64,000 nucleotides of DNA from Kingdonia uniflora. Lineage: Eukaryota; Streptophyta; Magnoliopsida; Ranunculales; Circaeasteraceae. The translations under genes were made by a program, and so were the position numbers. Below, piece by piece: positions 1 to 12,715 of the stretch. The notes beneath the pieces are model-generated. The model ran no database searches. It worked only from the letters and a program-made list of their open reading frames with translations, and had not been told where the DNA came from. Position 1 is the stretch's first letter. Each line of letters starts with the position of its first letter. The DNA is taken from contig JACGCM010000669.1 of assembly GCA_014058105.1 (NCBI GenBank), forward strand, positions 3,720,001-3,784,000. Direction: 5' to 3'.

Positions 1-304
1 TAAAATATTTTTCACCGCCAATATGTACATACTTTGAACAGTCAAAAAAGAGATTCAGATGACCTAACATAAATATGTATACTACTAAAATAAATCAACA
101 AGAGCCACTTTTACAAAAAATTATATACTCTGATATACAAACAGTGAGCTAACAGAACTGTGATATACAAAAAATGGATAACTATGTAGGAATACTATTA
201 ATAAATAGTGAGGTAACAGAACTGTGATATACAAACATTTGGTCGACAACCCTATCTGATTCTCAGCAAACCAATAGCGATCATGTCATTAATTATATAC
301 CCCA
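1..304. other. 3' flank of the PMD-type pseudogene, nothing recognised
   Basis: AT-rich sequence beyond the final stop of the minus-strand pseudogene. A short phrase containing 'aactgtgatatacaaa' recurs near 150-170 and 215-235, suggesting a small local duplication. I see no gene or RNA here. Confidence 0.4.
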
Positions 305-1554
305 TTACATTGTGTTTCTAAGTAATACCTTGAAGGTCCTTACCCTGACATCAAAATACCTACTCAGTTGTTCTTTCACAAAAGCCGAAGGAATTTCCAG
401 ATTTGCATGACCGTAGAAAAGAGTAAATACTGGAGGCATTGGTGCATTAAACTTTGGAAACAAACGAACGCAATGGTTGTCCGCCCCCAAACCAAACCAC
501 CAGTACTTACTAGTATCGATAAGAAGGTTTTGGAAACTCTCCTCATTTGAAGTAGTATTTCTTTTACGTTTCTAAAAGAGGGGTAAGAATGTATATTCTT
601 CAGTGTGGCTAATAAAGACCACAACCTTTTCATAGTAAGTGGATAGTAAATGTGCCATATGCCTATACTCCACATGTTGATGACCAAAAAAATATGCCTG
701 CAATAGAATTTGATACACGTTCTCACCGTCTGGAGTGAATTATATACCCAATGTTTGGCTGAAGATACTCTTCCAGAATGTGGGGTCCCTGCAGAGAAAA
801 GTCTTCAATGATTTTATTACATCTAGGAATCTATATTGGCTCTGGTGCTGAATTGTGGCGGTAACCCTAAAAGCAGAATTGTTATCAGTTGTTTCGACGC
901 CACGGACATCTAGAAGATACTTCGTCCACAGTTGGAATAAAACTTCTTGTAACTTCTTCTTCTTAGCCATATTTGCCCTCCTAGCAATAATAACATTTTC
1001 AAGGGTTACCCCCGTGGAAACCAAATCTTCTTGATAATCTCCCTTGGGTCCTTGTCGTGCTATTGTGAAGAATCGTTCATTCTGGTGAAAAAGTTCTTCA
1101 AACGTTGGGTCCACCATGTCTCCCATCCCTTCACTCGCCAGTGCCTTCTTCAATGATTGACGCCAAACCTCCTGCAACAGCAACAATTAGATATTAGAGT
1201 AGACACTAATAGGTGCATCACCAAAGCTTATGAATAATGACATGACATGGGGTGACATAGGTACAAGAGTTAAGAATAGGTCATACCCATTCATTGTTAT
1301 TTACTTCAAAATACTTTTTTATCTCTTCATCATTAACCAACTTCTTACGCTGAAAAAAAACTCCAACATTAGGATTAACAATGAAATAAACATTCCATTA
1401 AATAAATATGGAGATGGGGGCTTACGAGATCGTTAATTTCCTCTGTAACTCTCGCAGCTTCTTTCTTGTACTTGGATGTCCAATTCAGTATCTGTTCCAA
1501 AGACATAAAGTAGATGAGCATCCAATTCAGGTATTTAGATTTGACAGTCAATTA

Positions 1555-1760
1555 TTGTCAATTTCAAAAATAATATGTTGTCTAACCAAATAAAAATGTT
1601 GTCGATTTCGACAATACTATGTAGTCAATTTTGAAAATACTATGTTGTCTAACCAAAGACAAATTGTCAAAATCGACAATTACTTCAGTTATTATTGTCG
1701 ATACATTGGTTAATTCGATAATTTTTATACATCACTGAAACCATAACCAAACGGATATTG
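1555..1760. repeat. palindrome repeat cluster 1 (TTGTCGANNTCGACAA)
   Basis: Clear copies at 1599-1614 (TTGTCGATTTCGACAA) and 1664-1679 (TTGTCAAAATCGACAA), with degenerate half-copies near 1555, 1623 and 1697. The cluster lies between inferred small exons of the PMD pseudogene. Confidence 0.75.
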
Positions 1761-2780
1761 ACCATGTTTATCAAGTTGAATGGAACATCTGATTATCCCT
1801 AACATATAACATAAAAAATACACTCAAGTGCTTCACAAAATAAAACTTAAATAAAGTCAATATTATCAAGGGAAACCTAGCCAAGACATTCCATTCACTT
1901 TTGGATTATCAAACACAAACTCCAATTCACTAACTAAAACTAATATCATTCATTTTGAATGACTTACAAAATCTTCTTTCGCAATCAACTTCTTCTTAAG
2001 TTCCTCATGCGTAGACAACAAGTCATCATACTACTTTGCTAGGTTTATGTCTGTCATAGGTTGATGTGATTGGAGGATAGCTACCTGTTCGAAACAAGCA
2101 GCACAAGAAAAATGTTGCCAGAGTAAGAAATAATGTAGCCACAAACCAATAGATCCCATACAAGTGTGGGTAAACTCATAGGTATAGCGGGTGGAAGTTG
2201 CAAGTCTATCTGCTCCATCAAAAGGGCATTGACCACTTTTAGTAGCCCATTCTCTTTAGACTGTACACATTTGCAAAATAATTACACGTCATGCAAGAAT
2301 GATTAATAGACTCCAATAAGAAATAATGTTACACACTACATTACCTTCTTATTCAACTCAATAGATAAGCTCATATTACATACTTCAACGCCATATTTTT
2401 TCCTTAGCTTTGCCTTCAAACTTGCATTTTTCTCTTATAAATTCTTGCACTCCAATATCTACAAACAAATATATTATTACGAATATCATGGTTTGGAATA
2501 AAACAATCAATTGAGGAGATAATGATATCTGCCTACCTTCACATATAACTGGGTCGGTAGATCTGTGTATGCTAATGCACATTGCTCGTCAAGTACACGC
2601 TTTAGTTGCATGTCTTCCTTCATTTGATTAATGCTTTTTCTCAGCAAATTACACTCACTTGTCTGAGGTTAAGAGGAGATGAAACAATTAATCTATAACC
2701 AAGTAACACTGCACATGTGAATTTTAAAATTATCCATCCAATAGGGATTTGTCAATTTCCTAATGTGTCTCGTTATATTA

Positions 2781-2900
2781 CTGTCGATCTTGACAATATT
2801 ACATTTAGATGAATTCACAAACAACTACATAATTGTCGAGCTCGACAATATGATATATTATTAACTTCACATATATGAAGATAATTGTCGAACTCAGCAA
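2781..2900. repeat. palindrome repeat cluster 2
   Basis: Three copies at 2781-2796, 2833-2848 and 2885-2900, spaced 52 bp apart. The middle copy is a perfect 16-bp palindrome (TTGTCGAGCTCGACAA). It lies in an inferred intron. Confidence 0.85.
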
Positions 2901-3885
2901 TTAGATATAAGGATAACTGCCGATAAACACTAACATTAACTATGGATAAACACTAACCCTCTCCTTCAGGGCCTCTGCTAGCTTTAAGTTGGCTTCAAAC
3001 TCTTTATCTTTATCTTCCTTAAGCTTTTGAAGTTCCATCATTTAATGCCTTGATTTGCTGATCCAACCCGCATGATTCAGCTTATGTTGGCATGGCATCA
3101 TGGGCATTTGGAAACATAGTGGCATGCTCATTGAGCTACAATTTAGTGAACATAATATTAGATAATAAATATTTGAAGCAAAAAGGAAGGGAGTGAACAG
3201 AATATAAGGGAAGATGTACTAACCAATGCATGATATTATTCACCACCAGCTTCATAGTGGTTCACAGGGGTGTCACCATCCTTATTGACTTATGGAGCTT
3301 GGTTCTTTTGAAGAATTCCAAACGTCCCAACATCATTATCTACTCCCAAGTCAATGGTAACGGGGAAGATCATCATCCATGAGACAATGGAAAACCACTC
3401 CAAGTAACCCTCTGTAGATACTGGAGGCCCTTCTCGTACTCTCCGCCCCCTTTCAACCTTCTTCAGTATCCAATCCTTCCACTTCTTTTCAGAGAAGCAA
3501 TCAACCCACTCATACTTAGGGTTATATTTCATCAGCTCTTCGGAGATCCAAAGCTTGGAAACCTTGGGACACAAAGGCTTTCTGGGGATACCTTGTTCCC
3601 GTGAGAACTGCCGCACAACCCTATTTGGGTAATAGGGTTAAACATGGTCTAGACCTGCTAGTGCACCATAGAAATAGGTGATCTCCTTGAACCCATGTGC
3701 AAAATCCCTTTATCTCTATACGGGTTCCATACAACCTACGTGAAAAATGACCCAAGTATATTATGTTAAGAACAGGAAAATATAAGGGAAACACATCTAA
3801 AGAAAAACTTTCCAAAGATAAAAAAATTGAGATTAAGGCATTAAATTGTCTATTTACCAAGTTAGACTACAGTAATTTATCTATA

Positions 3886-4162
3886 TTGTCGATTTCGACA
3901 ATATAATATATGCATAACTCTAAATGGACTTGATAATTGTCAATCTCAACAATATTATATAGGCATAACTAGAACTACATTGCAATAATTGTCAATCTCG
4001 ACAATATTATATAGGCATAACTAGAACTACATTACAATAATTGTCGAGCTCGACAATATTATATATGCAAAACTATATCTACATTGCCATGATTGTCGAA
4101 CTCGACAATATTACACATTGCCTTATTCCAAATTTAAGTATCAATATTGCCGACTTCGACAA
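3886..4162. repeat. palindrome repeat cluster 3, tandem 52-bp array
   Basis: Six copies start at 3886, 3937, 3989, 4041, 4093 and 4147, a period of 51-54 bp. The unit also carries an AT-rich spacer with 'tatataggcataact' and 'agaactacatt'. The copy at 4041 is a perfect palindrome. The cluster lies between PMD coding blocks. Confidence 0.9.
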
Positions 4163-5878
4163 TATGCACTTACATATTGGTTGTTTATCTAAGTGTATAA
4201 CAGTGACCTATAGAACTGTGTATACTACCAAAAAATTATGGGATAGTTCATCTAAAAAACTTACATCATCGACTTTGTATTTGTCCAATGCTTCCCTAAA
4301 CTTTAGTAAAGCCGGACCACCGTATCAATCTGTAACAGATCCACCCCATTTCCAACAAGTACAGTGCTCGTATTGGTCGGAATCCATCTCCGTCGGTATC
4401 CGAGTAAGCTTTGGGAAATGCGCAAAAATCCCCGACTATATTTATATGGATAAACAAAATCAAATTAGTAAAGGGATAGATGGATGCATATGCATACAAA
4501 TTAGTAGTAAAAGAGTACGGGAATCACCTCGAGTAGCATGGTACAGTATGCAAATTGCCTCCCATCATCTCGAGATCCTGCACCGAGATTGTGATATATG
4601 TACGCCAGAACTGCTAACCCCCATGACCACTTCTTTGCCTCTTTTTCCTTGGCAAACAAGTCTAGATACCGTGCGCTGACATCAGTACCCTTTTTTGTGG
4701 GGAATATGAATGATCCAAGTGCGTATAACATGTACACACGAGCAACAGACTTGGCTATTAACCCCTTCTTCTTGGCTCTCGCAACAGTACTGTCATTGAG
4801 AACCTTCTCTAATTTGTAGGCATAAAGGTTTCCTAGTTTCTTCAGGGACAAAGAATTACCAGCACCACCAGCTTTCAACGCCTTGAATTCTTTTAAATCT
4901 AGTAAAAGATTCTTCACGAATACCTCGGAAAGCGCAAGAAATCCCCTAGTGCCACCAATTATAGTGGCATTACCTTCTGTAACAAAGCCAATCAGTTGCT
5001 CCACATCATTCAAAGTTGAAGCTATCTCCCCCCATTTAAAGTGGAAACTGCTAGTTTTCGGCTGCCAACGTTAGGCAAAAGCAGAAATAAGGTTGGAGTT
5101 ATGCGAATCATAGAATATGGCCCCAATTTTATGTAAACCCTTCAACTTAACCAAATCTTGGACCATTTATGGTTCCTTTGTAAGATCCCATGTTGACGGG
5201 TGATGGTGAACACGAAGGCATGCATTCTCCTGAACAATAACATTGATTATGTCAAAAAATTAGTGATTACCAAATAAAATTTAACAAATAATGGGAATAA
5301 GAAATAAGGGATAATTAAGTGCTATACCTGCCCTAGCGCAATCGACCTCACTCTATGGGACTTAAAGCTCCTGAGCAAACTAGTATCAATTGGGCCAACC
5401 TAATCATTGTTTGTAGCCGCCCGCCTTCACAATTATGCCCAGAACTATGCTCATAATTCTCCGCAACACTATCTATATTAACATCACCATCTGTTGGGAG
5501 TGTTGGTTGAGCTCCCAAAGCAGCTTGGGCTGACTCACTCTGAATTTGAGAACCCCAAGTCACCCGAACCTTGAAAGCATCTTCAATGTGAGCTCCACTG
5601 TGTTCAGAAACACTCTTATTTGCAGTTTCAACAGTGTTTTCAGGGGATTGTTCAACAGTGTTTGCAAGGCATTCTTTAACAATGTTTGGAGTGACCATTG
5701 TTGTTGTCTCAACAGCTTTTCTCATTCTCTTTCTCTTTAGATCTCCAAACTTTGGGTGTTCAGGGTCTGTTCTGTCCAACTCTCTTTTTCTTCTATTAGA
5801 AGCTGTAGAAGGCACTTTCTCTTTCATGGTATACATGTATATAATTTGATGGGAATTAGTCTAAGTCTCAGGGATATA

Positions 5879-6171
5879 TTGTCGAAATACTACTAAATAT
5901 AACTCAAATTGTACCTAAAAATTGTCAAAATCGACAAAATGTTATATATACAATGTTTCATGTACATTATAATAATTCTCAATCTCGACAATATTTTCTT
6001 TCATAACTCCAATTAAATTTTAGAAATTGTCGATTTTGACATTTTCTATTTTTATAGTCCAATTTTATACTTAAATTGTCGATTTCGACAATTTCATAGT
6101 CATTTTATCGAATTCGACAATACCAATTTTCCATATCCCTAATCCCATTGCCATATTATCGAATTAGATAA
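5879..6171. repeat. palindrome repeat cluster 4, upstream of the PMD frame
   Basis: Copies or half-copies start near 5879, 5922, 5976, 6027, 6076, 6105 and 6156, mostly 43-54 bp apart. The copy at 6076-6091 is identical to those at 1599 and 3886. This cluster lies just upstream of the first Met of the PMD frame (5836), in the promoter or 5' leader. Confidence 0.85.
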
Positions 6172-6901
6172 GTTTGCCTATCCAATGCACTGAGGGGACA
6201 TGAACTAGCGGTACAATGCACAGAGGAAAAAGAAATTGGGGAAATTTTCATTCGATTGTAAATGATTTATAATTATTGAGGTTAAATGAATGAACTAATA
6301 TAATTATTAGGGAATTATCGTCAAGGTATAACAGAGAATTCCAATACCTTTGACAAGACCCATTTCCACTTTCTCTCTATTCTCCAATATTGGACCCTAA
6401 ATATTCAATGCAACAATAAATTATTCTTCCTACCTCAAAAGATGGGGAAAAGATGAAGGGAAATCCCCTGTCTCTAACGATAAAAAGATGAAAAGAAACT
6501 TGTCTCCCCTGTCTCTAACGGTGAGTACAACAGAGAGAAACTGTCCGAGAGTAAAAAACTGTTCGAGAGAGAGAAAGTGATTTAATGGAGGGACTTTTTG
6601 GAAGGTTTAGGGATTTTGAATTACACTCACAGAGTTTTGTTTGTAAGAGAGATAGGGGGAAGGTAGTTTATAAGCGAGAGAAAGAAGGAAAGACAGCAAT
6701 GTGATATTTCAAATCTTTGTAAAATAGAGGGAAAAAGAGAGAGAAAAAAAAAGACAACAATGTGACGTGACTGCCAGGTAGAGATAAGTGAGGCAGGATA
6801 CACTATTTGGTTTTCCACCTCATTTCCTATATAAGAAATCTCTAATTTTAAGAGCCACTCATCTAATAGAGATGAGTGGTTGGTATTGACTGAGACTTGA
6901 G
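6172..6901. other. flank between PMD pseudogene and copia-A piece
   Basis: Low-complexity purine-rich sequence (many gagaga/aaaga runs between 6500 and 6760). No coding content or repeat boundary is seen. Confidence 0.35.
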
Positions 6902-7039
6902 TGTTTGGTTTTTAAGTGTCTCTAAATCCTCACAAGTTGGGTTTGGGTTTATGGGTTTGGATACTCCTAACCCATAAACCCTAGATATACTATAAGTAAC
7001 CTAATAAGTTTGTAATGGCTTCTCTTTCTGTTCTTAACA
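6902..7039 (+). mobile_element. copia-A LTR, partial or short
   Basis: The end of this segment (TTCTTAACA at 7031-7039, then cgttagcatgac) matches the LTR end and primer-site region of the copia-A element at 55822-55843. Upstream text, 'ttgggtttgg' then 'ctcctaaccca', resembles the other copia-A LTRs. The left border (TG at 6902) is a guess. Confidence 0.5.
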
Positions 7040-8560
7040 CGTTAGCATGACTCACAGAGCTTTTGGAGAGAAAGTTTGGATCTCTATAGTTTCCTCAGAA
7101 ATATTTATTTTTTTTGCATTGCGGAGAGGTATAAATTGATATACTCGTTGAATTTATCATTTTTATATATGTATATATGTTAGATCTATATATGTTGATG
7201 TTTTCAGATTAGGTAAAAAAATTAGGCTTTTTCGGCAAATTTACCCTTTCTACCTATTTTTTACCCTTTTCTAATGACTGTTTTCAAAGGTATTTTAGGG
7301 CTTTTTTTTTAAACACTCTACGATAGTATTTTTGTTGCGTAGCTTGTGTTCCCACGATTATGTGACTATATTATGCTCACCGTGAAAGTATCCCATTCGC
7401 CGTAAAACTAACCGTGAAAACGGCCAAAAATCAATGCCTAAAACGAAAAAGCCCATCGGCGGCTGACATCGGAATGACGTCAGTAGACTAGGTCTGCTGA
7501 CTAAGCTGACGTACCCTAGGGTATGACCACATGATGCTGGCAGACTAGGTCTTCTGACATCACGCTGAGGTAAGCAATCAAGATATGTATCCTCATTGTT
7601 GACGTTATCAGTATTGTTGAGTGGGTCCCACAGTATTAACGTGACACTTAGCCACTCGCTGAGTTAGTGGCCCTCACTGATGATGTAGCGTGACCCCACC
7701 ATCTGACGCGGCATAGGGGTAGGTTTTACATGACAGACGTGGCTCTACCACATATCAGATGGCGTTCTCTGATAATTTAACGGTCCAGAACCCCACCGTT
7801 TGATGTAACGCTGACGTAAATTTGCCACGTGTCAAATAATATGGCATGATGATGTGGCATCTAGATCACACGTGCTGATGTGGCACTATTATGTGTCATG
7901 CTAACATGGCACTTGCAGGTCTAATATGCTTACATGGCACTGCCACTTGTCATACTGACGTGGCACACATGACCCACTGAGCTAACGCATCACGACAATA
8001 TGTCAGGCCACATGTCTAGAAGATGTACTGCCATGTGTCATGACTATAGTCTCTGTGATCCTCACGGGGACGACAATGAGTGAGTAGGGATTTTGGGCTT
8101 GAAACGTCTTACCGGAGAAGGGCACCACTGGACTCTCTTCGGGTCTTTTTCTTTTCTCTCCCTTTCTCTACTAGGGTTTCTCTCTGGGGGAGAAGGGTCT
8201 CGACAAAAGCCTCCCCTCTAAGCTCACCTTCCCTCAATATTTATGGGGGGATCCTTTGACGTAGGAGTGCTTGAGCTCACGTGACGTGTGTAACCCCTAA
8301 GATACCCCTCTGGGATCTTAGGCTTTGCTTTCCCACATGGGTAGGGCTATTACTGCTTGTCATTACCAACTGATCTTGCCATGACTCATGGGTCGTTAAG
8401 AGAGCTTCCGCTAAGACGTGTTTGCCTTATTGGGGAGGTCATCTATTGATCTCGGAGTCTCATGGTTTTGTCTTGGATAGTAGGCTGTTATGAGAGTTTC
8501 CCTTAAGATGTGCTCGTCAAGTTGTAGGGTAGTCATTTAACGGCCTGTAATGATTGGGTT
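7040..8560 (+). mobile_element. copia-A 5' untranslated leader fragment with ACGTGGC repeats
   Basis: Follows the LTR end. The stretch 7055-7140 (ttggatctctata, gagaggtat) parallels 55886-55925. From about 7440 to 8040 there is a degenerate array of a 30-40 bp unit with cores such as tgacgtggcac and tgatgtggca; a related array occupies 56370-56900. The leader appears to lose similarity near 8050-8560, and no gag follows, so the element is truncated. Confidence 0.55.
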
Positions 8561-10209
8561 TATCGTATTATTGTAGATACGAGAGCATTGTCTCATCCTG
8601 CTAAGTGGGAGGTCGTAGTATGGGTTCTACTGTCTTCAACCATTGTGTTGGGAGTTGTGAGCCTTCATTATTGTTTGTGTCCTGCAGGAATAAAAAAGAT
8701 GCGAATCATAACCCACATAATACCAGGCCGACGCTGGAGTCCCATCTTCGTACGTTGTGGTGGTGCAATTGACACCTATACGGAACATCCAAATATTTGT
8801 CGATGGGTAACACTGGACTCTGACCCAGTTACTAGTTACTTTGGGAAATATTTGATGATTTTTTATGGGATAAATCCTAATCAGTATTGCGGGAGCAAAA
8901 GTGCATAGTCCACACACTAGCTGGAAGTTGTGATCATAATAACAGTGGCCTAACGATTATCCTAAATCATTTGATTAGGCTCTCTGTCAATCCTGGCTCC
9001 GCTTGGTATCCCGTTTATAGTTCTACAAATTAAGGATTGTCGTATACTTTCTTTGATACAATGGTTATCAACGGTTGGATCAAGAAAAATTAATGGAATT
9101 CCTTAATATGTAGAGGTATAAACGGCATACCAAGCAAAACTTGAGTTGGGTATGGTATGGGGTACTCACGGTGCTCAATTATCTATCTCAATTAGCGTTA
9201 AAATAATCATTAAAAGCCTGTGAGTCGAACTCGCAATCCCCCGTCAAGTTGCATTGATCGACTTGATCGGTTAATCCAAGAACTGAGCCTGCGATCGTAA
9301 GACCATCTCAGACGTTGCATTTCTAATTGTTAATAACAGGCAAATGTAAGACCATCTCCAAGATACATCTATTATGACCATAAATACTCAAGTGGGCCAC
9401 TATGTGGATGGATAGGTCCATATGTGTCTCCATGGATGCATTTGGAATAAAGGCTGGAGATCCTACTCCACCATGGCTATACTAGGACGAATAATATATT
9501 TTCCTTAAAATCAATCGCTACACGTACACTCTCTACATCTTCTCTCATTTTAAGGAAAGTAGAAATGCATTCCCAATAATCTTCCTCATTATCCTAGCCC
9601 GGAGGAGTGTATTGGAAACCGTTCCAATAACATGTTCTAACCTATAGACATAGAGGGAATGCATAGAACCCGTCTGTCATTTTCTTTAATAGCCTTTACG
9701 TAATAAGCATTATCATGTATTGCCTGTCACTTCTCCTGTTAGTAGCCTCAACATTGTGTTACCCTAGCACATGTTTACTCTTAGTAGGCATAAGCTTGAG
9801 GTTCCTAACCAGTAGTTCATTGTTTTTCTCAGAAATTAGGAAAACTTGAATCAGGTCTACGCGCAGAGTGATCTATCAAATATTTCCTCAAAAGCGTAAT
9901 ATTTAAAGTATATAAATTTTAATAAAATATTCTCAATATCTCTATTTACCACAATTATTTCTCCACACAATATTATAGTGAAATTGTACTGCCGAATATT
10001 ATTCTGCCGCAGTCATACAATACGAGAATAGTATAGGGTAATCCATTATCAGGTCTTCCTTAATATGGAGGTGAGGGTACAAACGAAGCTCCTACTTTGT
10101 TATTTTAGAGACTCATTGTTCTCAATAATAGACTTTTCCAAATTCTGCAATAGCATATGAATTTCAGTATCCATACAGGTCAAGTTTATTGATATCAAAA
10201 TAGAGTTAC
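8561..10209. other. unassigned sequence between two copia-A pieces
   Basis: An open frame at 8588-8908 (plus) has no recognisable domain and an equally long antisense frame, so I do not call it a gene. 'gtaagaccatctc' occurs at about 9297 and 9347. No terminal repeats, RNA gene or conserved domain found. Confidence 0.35.
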
Positions 10210-11105
10210 TCAATGTTATGAATATCGCTAACATCTATTGTGCATATATATCAATACCAATAGTAATACTTGATAGTATTCAAGTTAGTGATTCCCAATC
10301 ATTACTTGTAGATGAACCTTGTTTATATTCTATTACTCATGAAATTCTATTTAACTACATGATTTGTAATCATTATTTGTGGTACATAGTATATAAAAGT
10401 ACATGATTCTCAATCATTACTTACAAGTAAACCCTGTTCATGGCTTTATACTCATGAGTTCCTATTAATTATCAAATCCCAACTTTACCCTGTAAAATGG
10501 TGATCTTAACCTTAAAGTGCATTTTAATAAGGTTTTAGCCAAGATAACTATTCAAAACCTACAAGATGATGCGTTCCTTATTCTAACAACTAGGGTGTTT
10601 TAGTCTCTAAAGTTCTATAATATATGTATATTCTAGCAAAATGACCCATTTGCTACAAATATGAGAGGTATTAGGTATTTAGCTAACAAGTGGCCACACA
10701 CCAAAGTCCGTTGAGTTCATAAAATAGGTAGATGAGTTCTGTCTTTGAACTAACATTATAGGGTACTATAGGTTGCTATTACTGCCTATATACCTCTAAA
10801 TGTTATCAAGTAACATCTATTTGCACCTAGATACGTAAAATTGGTTCCTCAGATACCAAGTTTTTAGAAAATAAAACTAAGTCAATTCCCAATTGATCTC
10901 TAATTATTGTCCTTAACATTTAACCGTAATTTAGATATGGTTCCCAGCCGTATTCTAAATTAGTCTTGTTTTTCGTATTATCTTTGATCCCTGGTCATGA
11001 TAATTGGTATCCTAGGGGAATATCATTAATATATTATAAGCTATCGTAAGATACTTAAATATGTATTAATCTATATTCTTATATCACATATAAGTTAGTT
11101 AGTTT
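10210..11105 (-). mobile_element. inverted fragment of copia-A leader
   Basis: The reverse complement of this stretch follows 57210-57935 closely. Shared anchors include 'gagtaatagaatataaac' beside 'gagtattagaatataaac', 'gcaaatgggt' and 'gaattgac'. It therefore comes from the pre-gag leader of the copia-A family, in the opposite orientation to the piece at 6.9-8.6 kb. Confidence 0.65.
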
Positions 11106-11162
11106 TCCTATACAAGGTACTTGTTCCCAAAAAAAATTTAAAAAAAATTTCATAACTGTTTT

Positions 11163-11345
11163 TCAAAAATGGGTCCCCCTCCACGGGTTAGTCCCGTCAA
11201 TATGAATTTTACAAAAAAAATCACAAAACACATCAAGATGCTCCATCTTGATACCCAAATCATGCAAAAGACCCTTCATCCAAATGGACTCTTTAATCGC
11301 TTCAGTAGCCACCATATACTCTGCTTCTATAGTAGATAAGGCCAC
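11163..11345 (-). pseudogene. copia-B RNase H tail (second copy)
   Basis: Encodes the C-terminal copia RNase H motif (STIEAEYMVATEAIKESIWM) and then runs out within 40 residues. It resembles the frame at 12910-12840, showing that two RNase H ends exist in one element. Immediately upstream on the minus strand is the beginning of an RT (KWV, then KLIAKGY), so most of RT and RNase H is missing between them. Confidence 0.75.
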
Positions 11346-11508
11346 CTTGTCTGTAGCGTAGATCTTAAAGTTTTTTCTTGTAACCGTAGACTGTAGTATT
11401 CATTCATATGTATGGATAGCCTTTGGCTATGAGTTTTGTTTTAAAGCATATATTATCATTTCGAGATCAATGTTTCTTTGTGCAGACCCACTTACAACCA
11501 ATTACCTT

Positions 11509-12515
11509 CTATCCCTTAGGCAACTTTAAAAGTTCCCAAGTTTTGTTCTGAAGAAGGGAATGTACCTCTTTCTTCATCGCTCCCTCCCATTTGTTAGCTT
11601 CAGTACCGTAAATAGTTACTTTATAAGTAGAATGAACATCTTCTTCAATGACCGGTACTGTGTAGGCTACTATGGCATTCACCTTTGTAAGTACCATGTC
11701 CTTTGTAAGGCATCCTGGCTTACTTGTATTCCTTTGTGGTTTACCAATGGCAATTGACTTCACAACCGGAGTCTCCTCATCTCATCTTCCAAATACTTCA
11801 CTTTCGTCTGTTTATTTATTATTTGGAACATGAACTAATGACATATTAACTGCTGTCACACCAGTAGATGATACCCCCTTTGGTACAGAACTATCTGGAT
11901 CATGAAAAGATGTATTAGCCTTTACCCGCTACAAAATCTCATTTTTCCTCTTCTCTTCATGCTTAAACACATGTGACTTCATCATAGAAGTTTTATCAAA
12001 AGTAACATCCTTGCTAAGAATAATCTTCTGGTCTTTTGTATCCCATAACTTGTAACCCTTAACCCCTTTCTTCTTACCCAGAAAAATGGGTTTCTTGCAC
12101 GAGGATCCAACTTACCATTTTTGACATTATAGTATGTCGGACACCCAAAAATATGAATAGTATCATAATCTGTAGCAGGTTCTCCCAACCAAGCTTCTAT
12201 TTGTGTTTTACCTTCAATTACAGCTAACGACAACCTATTAATAAGGTAGCATGCATATATCAAAGCCTCAGCCCAAAATGCTTTGTTTAACCCAGAATTA
12301 GACAACATGCATCGCACCTTCTCCAGCAAAGTATAATTCATGCACTCTACTACCCCATTTTGTTTTAGTGTCTCCCTAACGGTGAAATGTCTCGTAATTC
12401 CCTCATTTTGATTTACTTTTAAGAACGGATCACTTGTATACTCCCCACTATTATCTGAACGGAGAAACTTAATCTTTTTGCCAGTTTGAGTTTTTATCAA
12501 TTTCTTCCACCTCAT
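11509..12515 (-). pseudogene. copia-B integrase core and RT linker
   Basis: Shows the copia integrase core (FLRSDNSGEY; VRETLKQNGVVECMN; AFWAEALIYACYLINR), the FGCPTYY segment and a linker leading to the RT start (EANKWEGAMKKEV, NKTWELLKLPKG). The expected R in the ERMNR-like motif is replaced and there are frame breaks near 11980-11770. The upstream pre-integrase piece (MRLAHTSEKSL) sits at about 12830-12800 and is fused to an RNase H end. Confidence 0.8.
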
Positions 12516-12715
12516 GAATATTTATAGGACTTCATCCTCCCTCCTCATGGTATATACCCATATACGCCTAGAAATATCATCAACAAGCAACACAAAATAA
12601 TGTTTACCTTTAAGTTATGTATTCCTAGGTGGTCCTCATACATATGAATGAATATAGCCAAGGATTATACGAGTACGGTGGATAGTCGTGTCAAACATCA
12701 CCCTTGTCTGCTTGC

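Larger units (their letters stand above)
305..5836 (-). pseudogene. decayed multi-exon plant mobile domain (PMD) protein with coiled coil and unknown C-terminal block
   Basis: The frame opens at 5836 with a Lys/Arg-rich, NLS-like N-terminus (to about 5400). After a frame change, a segment with residues RSFKSHRVRSIALG follows. The PMD core lies at about 5236-4527; it contains RWQPKTSSFHFKWGEI, then ARVYMLYALGSFIFP and KKWSWGLAVLAYIYHNL, the usual signature of MAIN/MAIL-like and transposon PMD proteins. A block near 3620-3290 (RQFSREQGIP, RVREGPPVSTEGYLEWF) is the usual PMD C-side. Small exons between about 3040 and 1290 read as coiled coil. The last block (1186-305) I do not recognise. In-frame stops sit at 5167-5169, 5071-5073, 740-742 and 572-574, so it is broken. 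Family members act in nuclear gene or transposon silencing or are transposon-borne; which applies here cannot be read. Exon borders are inferred. Confidence 0.75.

Noticed and set aside
3886..4162. The regular palindromic repeats resemble a CRISPR array.
   Set aside because: Spacers are themselves repeated, the setting is plant nuclear introns, and no cas genes occur.
8588..8917. Open frames on both strands of the same stretch.
   Set aside because: No domain, no conserved neighbour and equal length on both strands.
9215..9250. Possible tRNA or SINE signal: the minus strand has a T-arm-like GAGTTCGACTCAC.
   Set aside because: No cloverleaf, acceptor stem or A box could be built around it.
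10480..10700. Candidate novel AT-rich gene region.
   Set aside because: It is the reverse complement of the copia-A leader at about 57640-57870.
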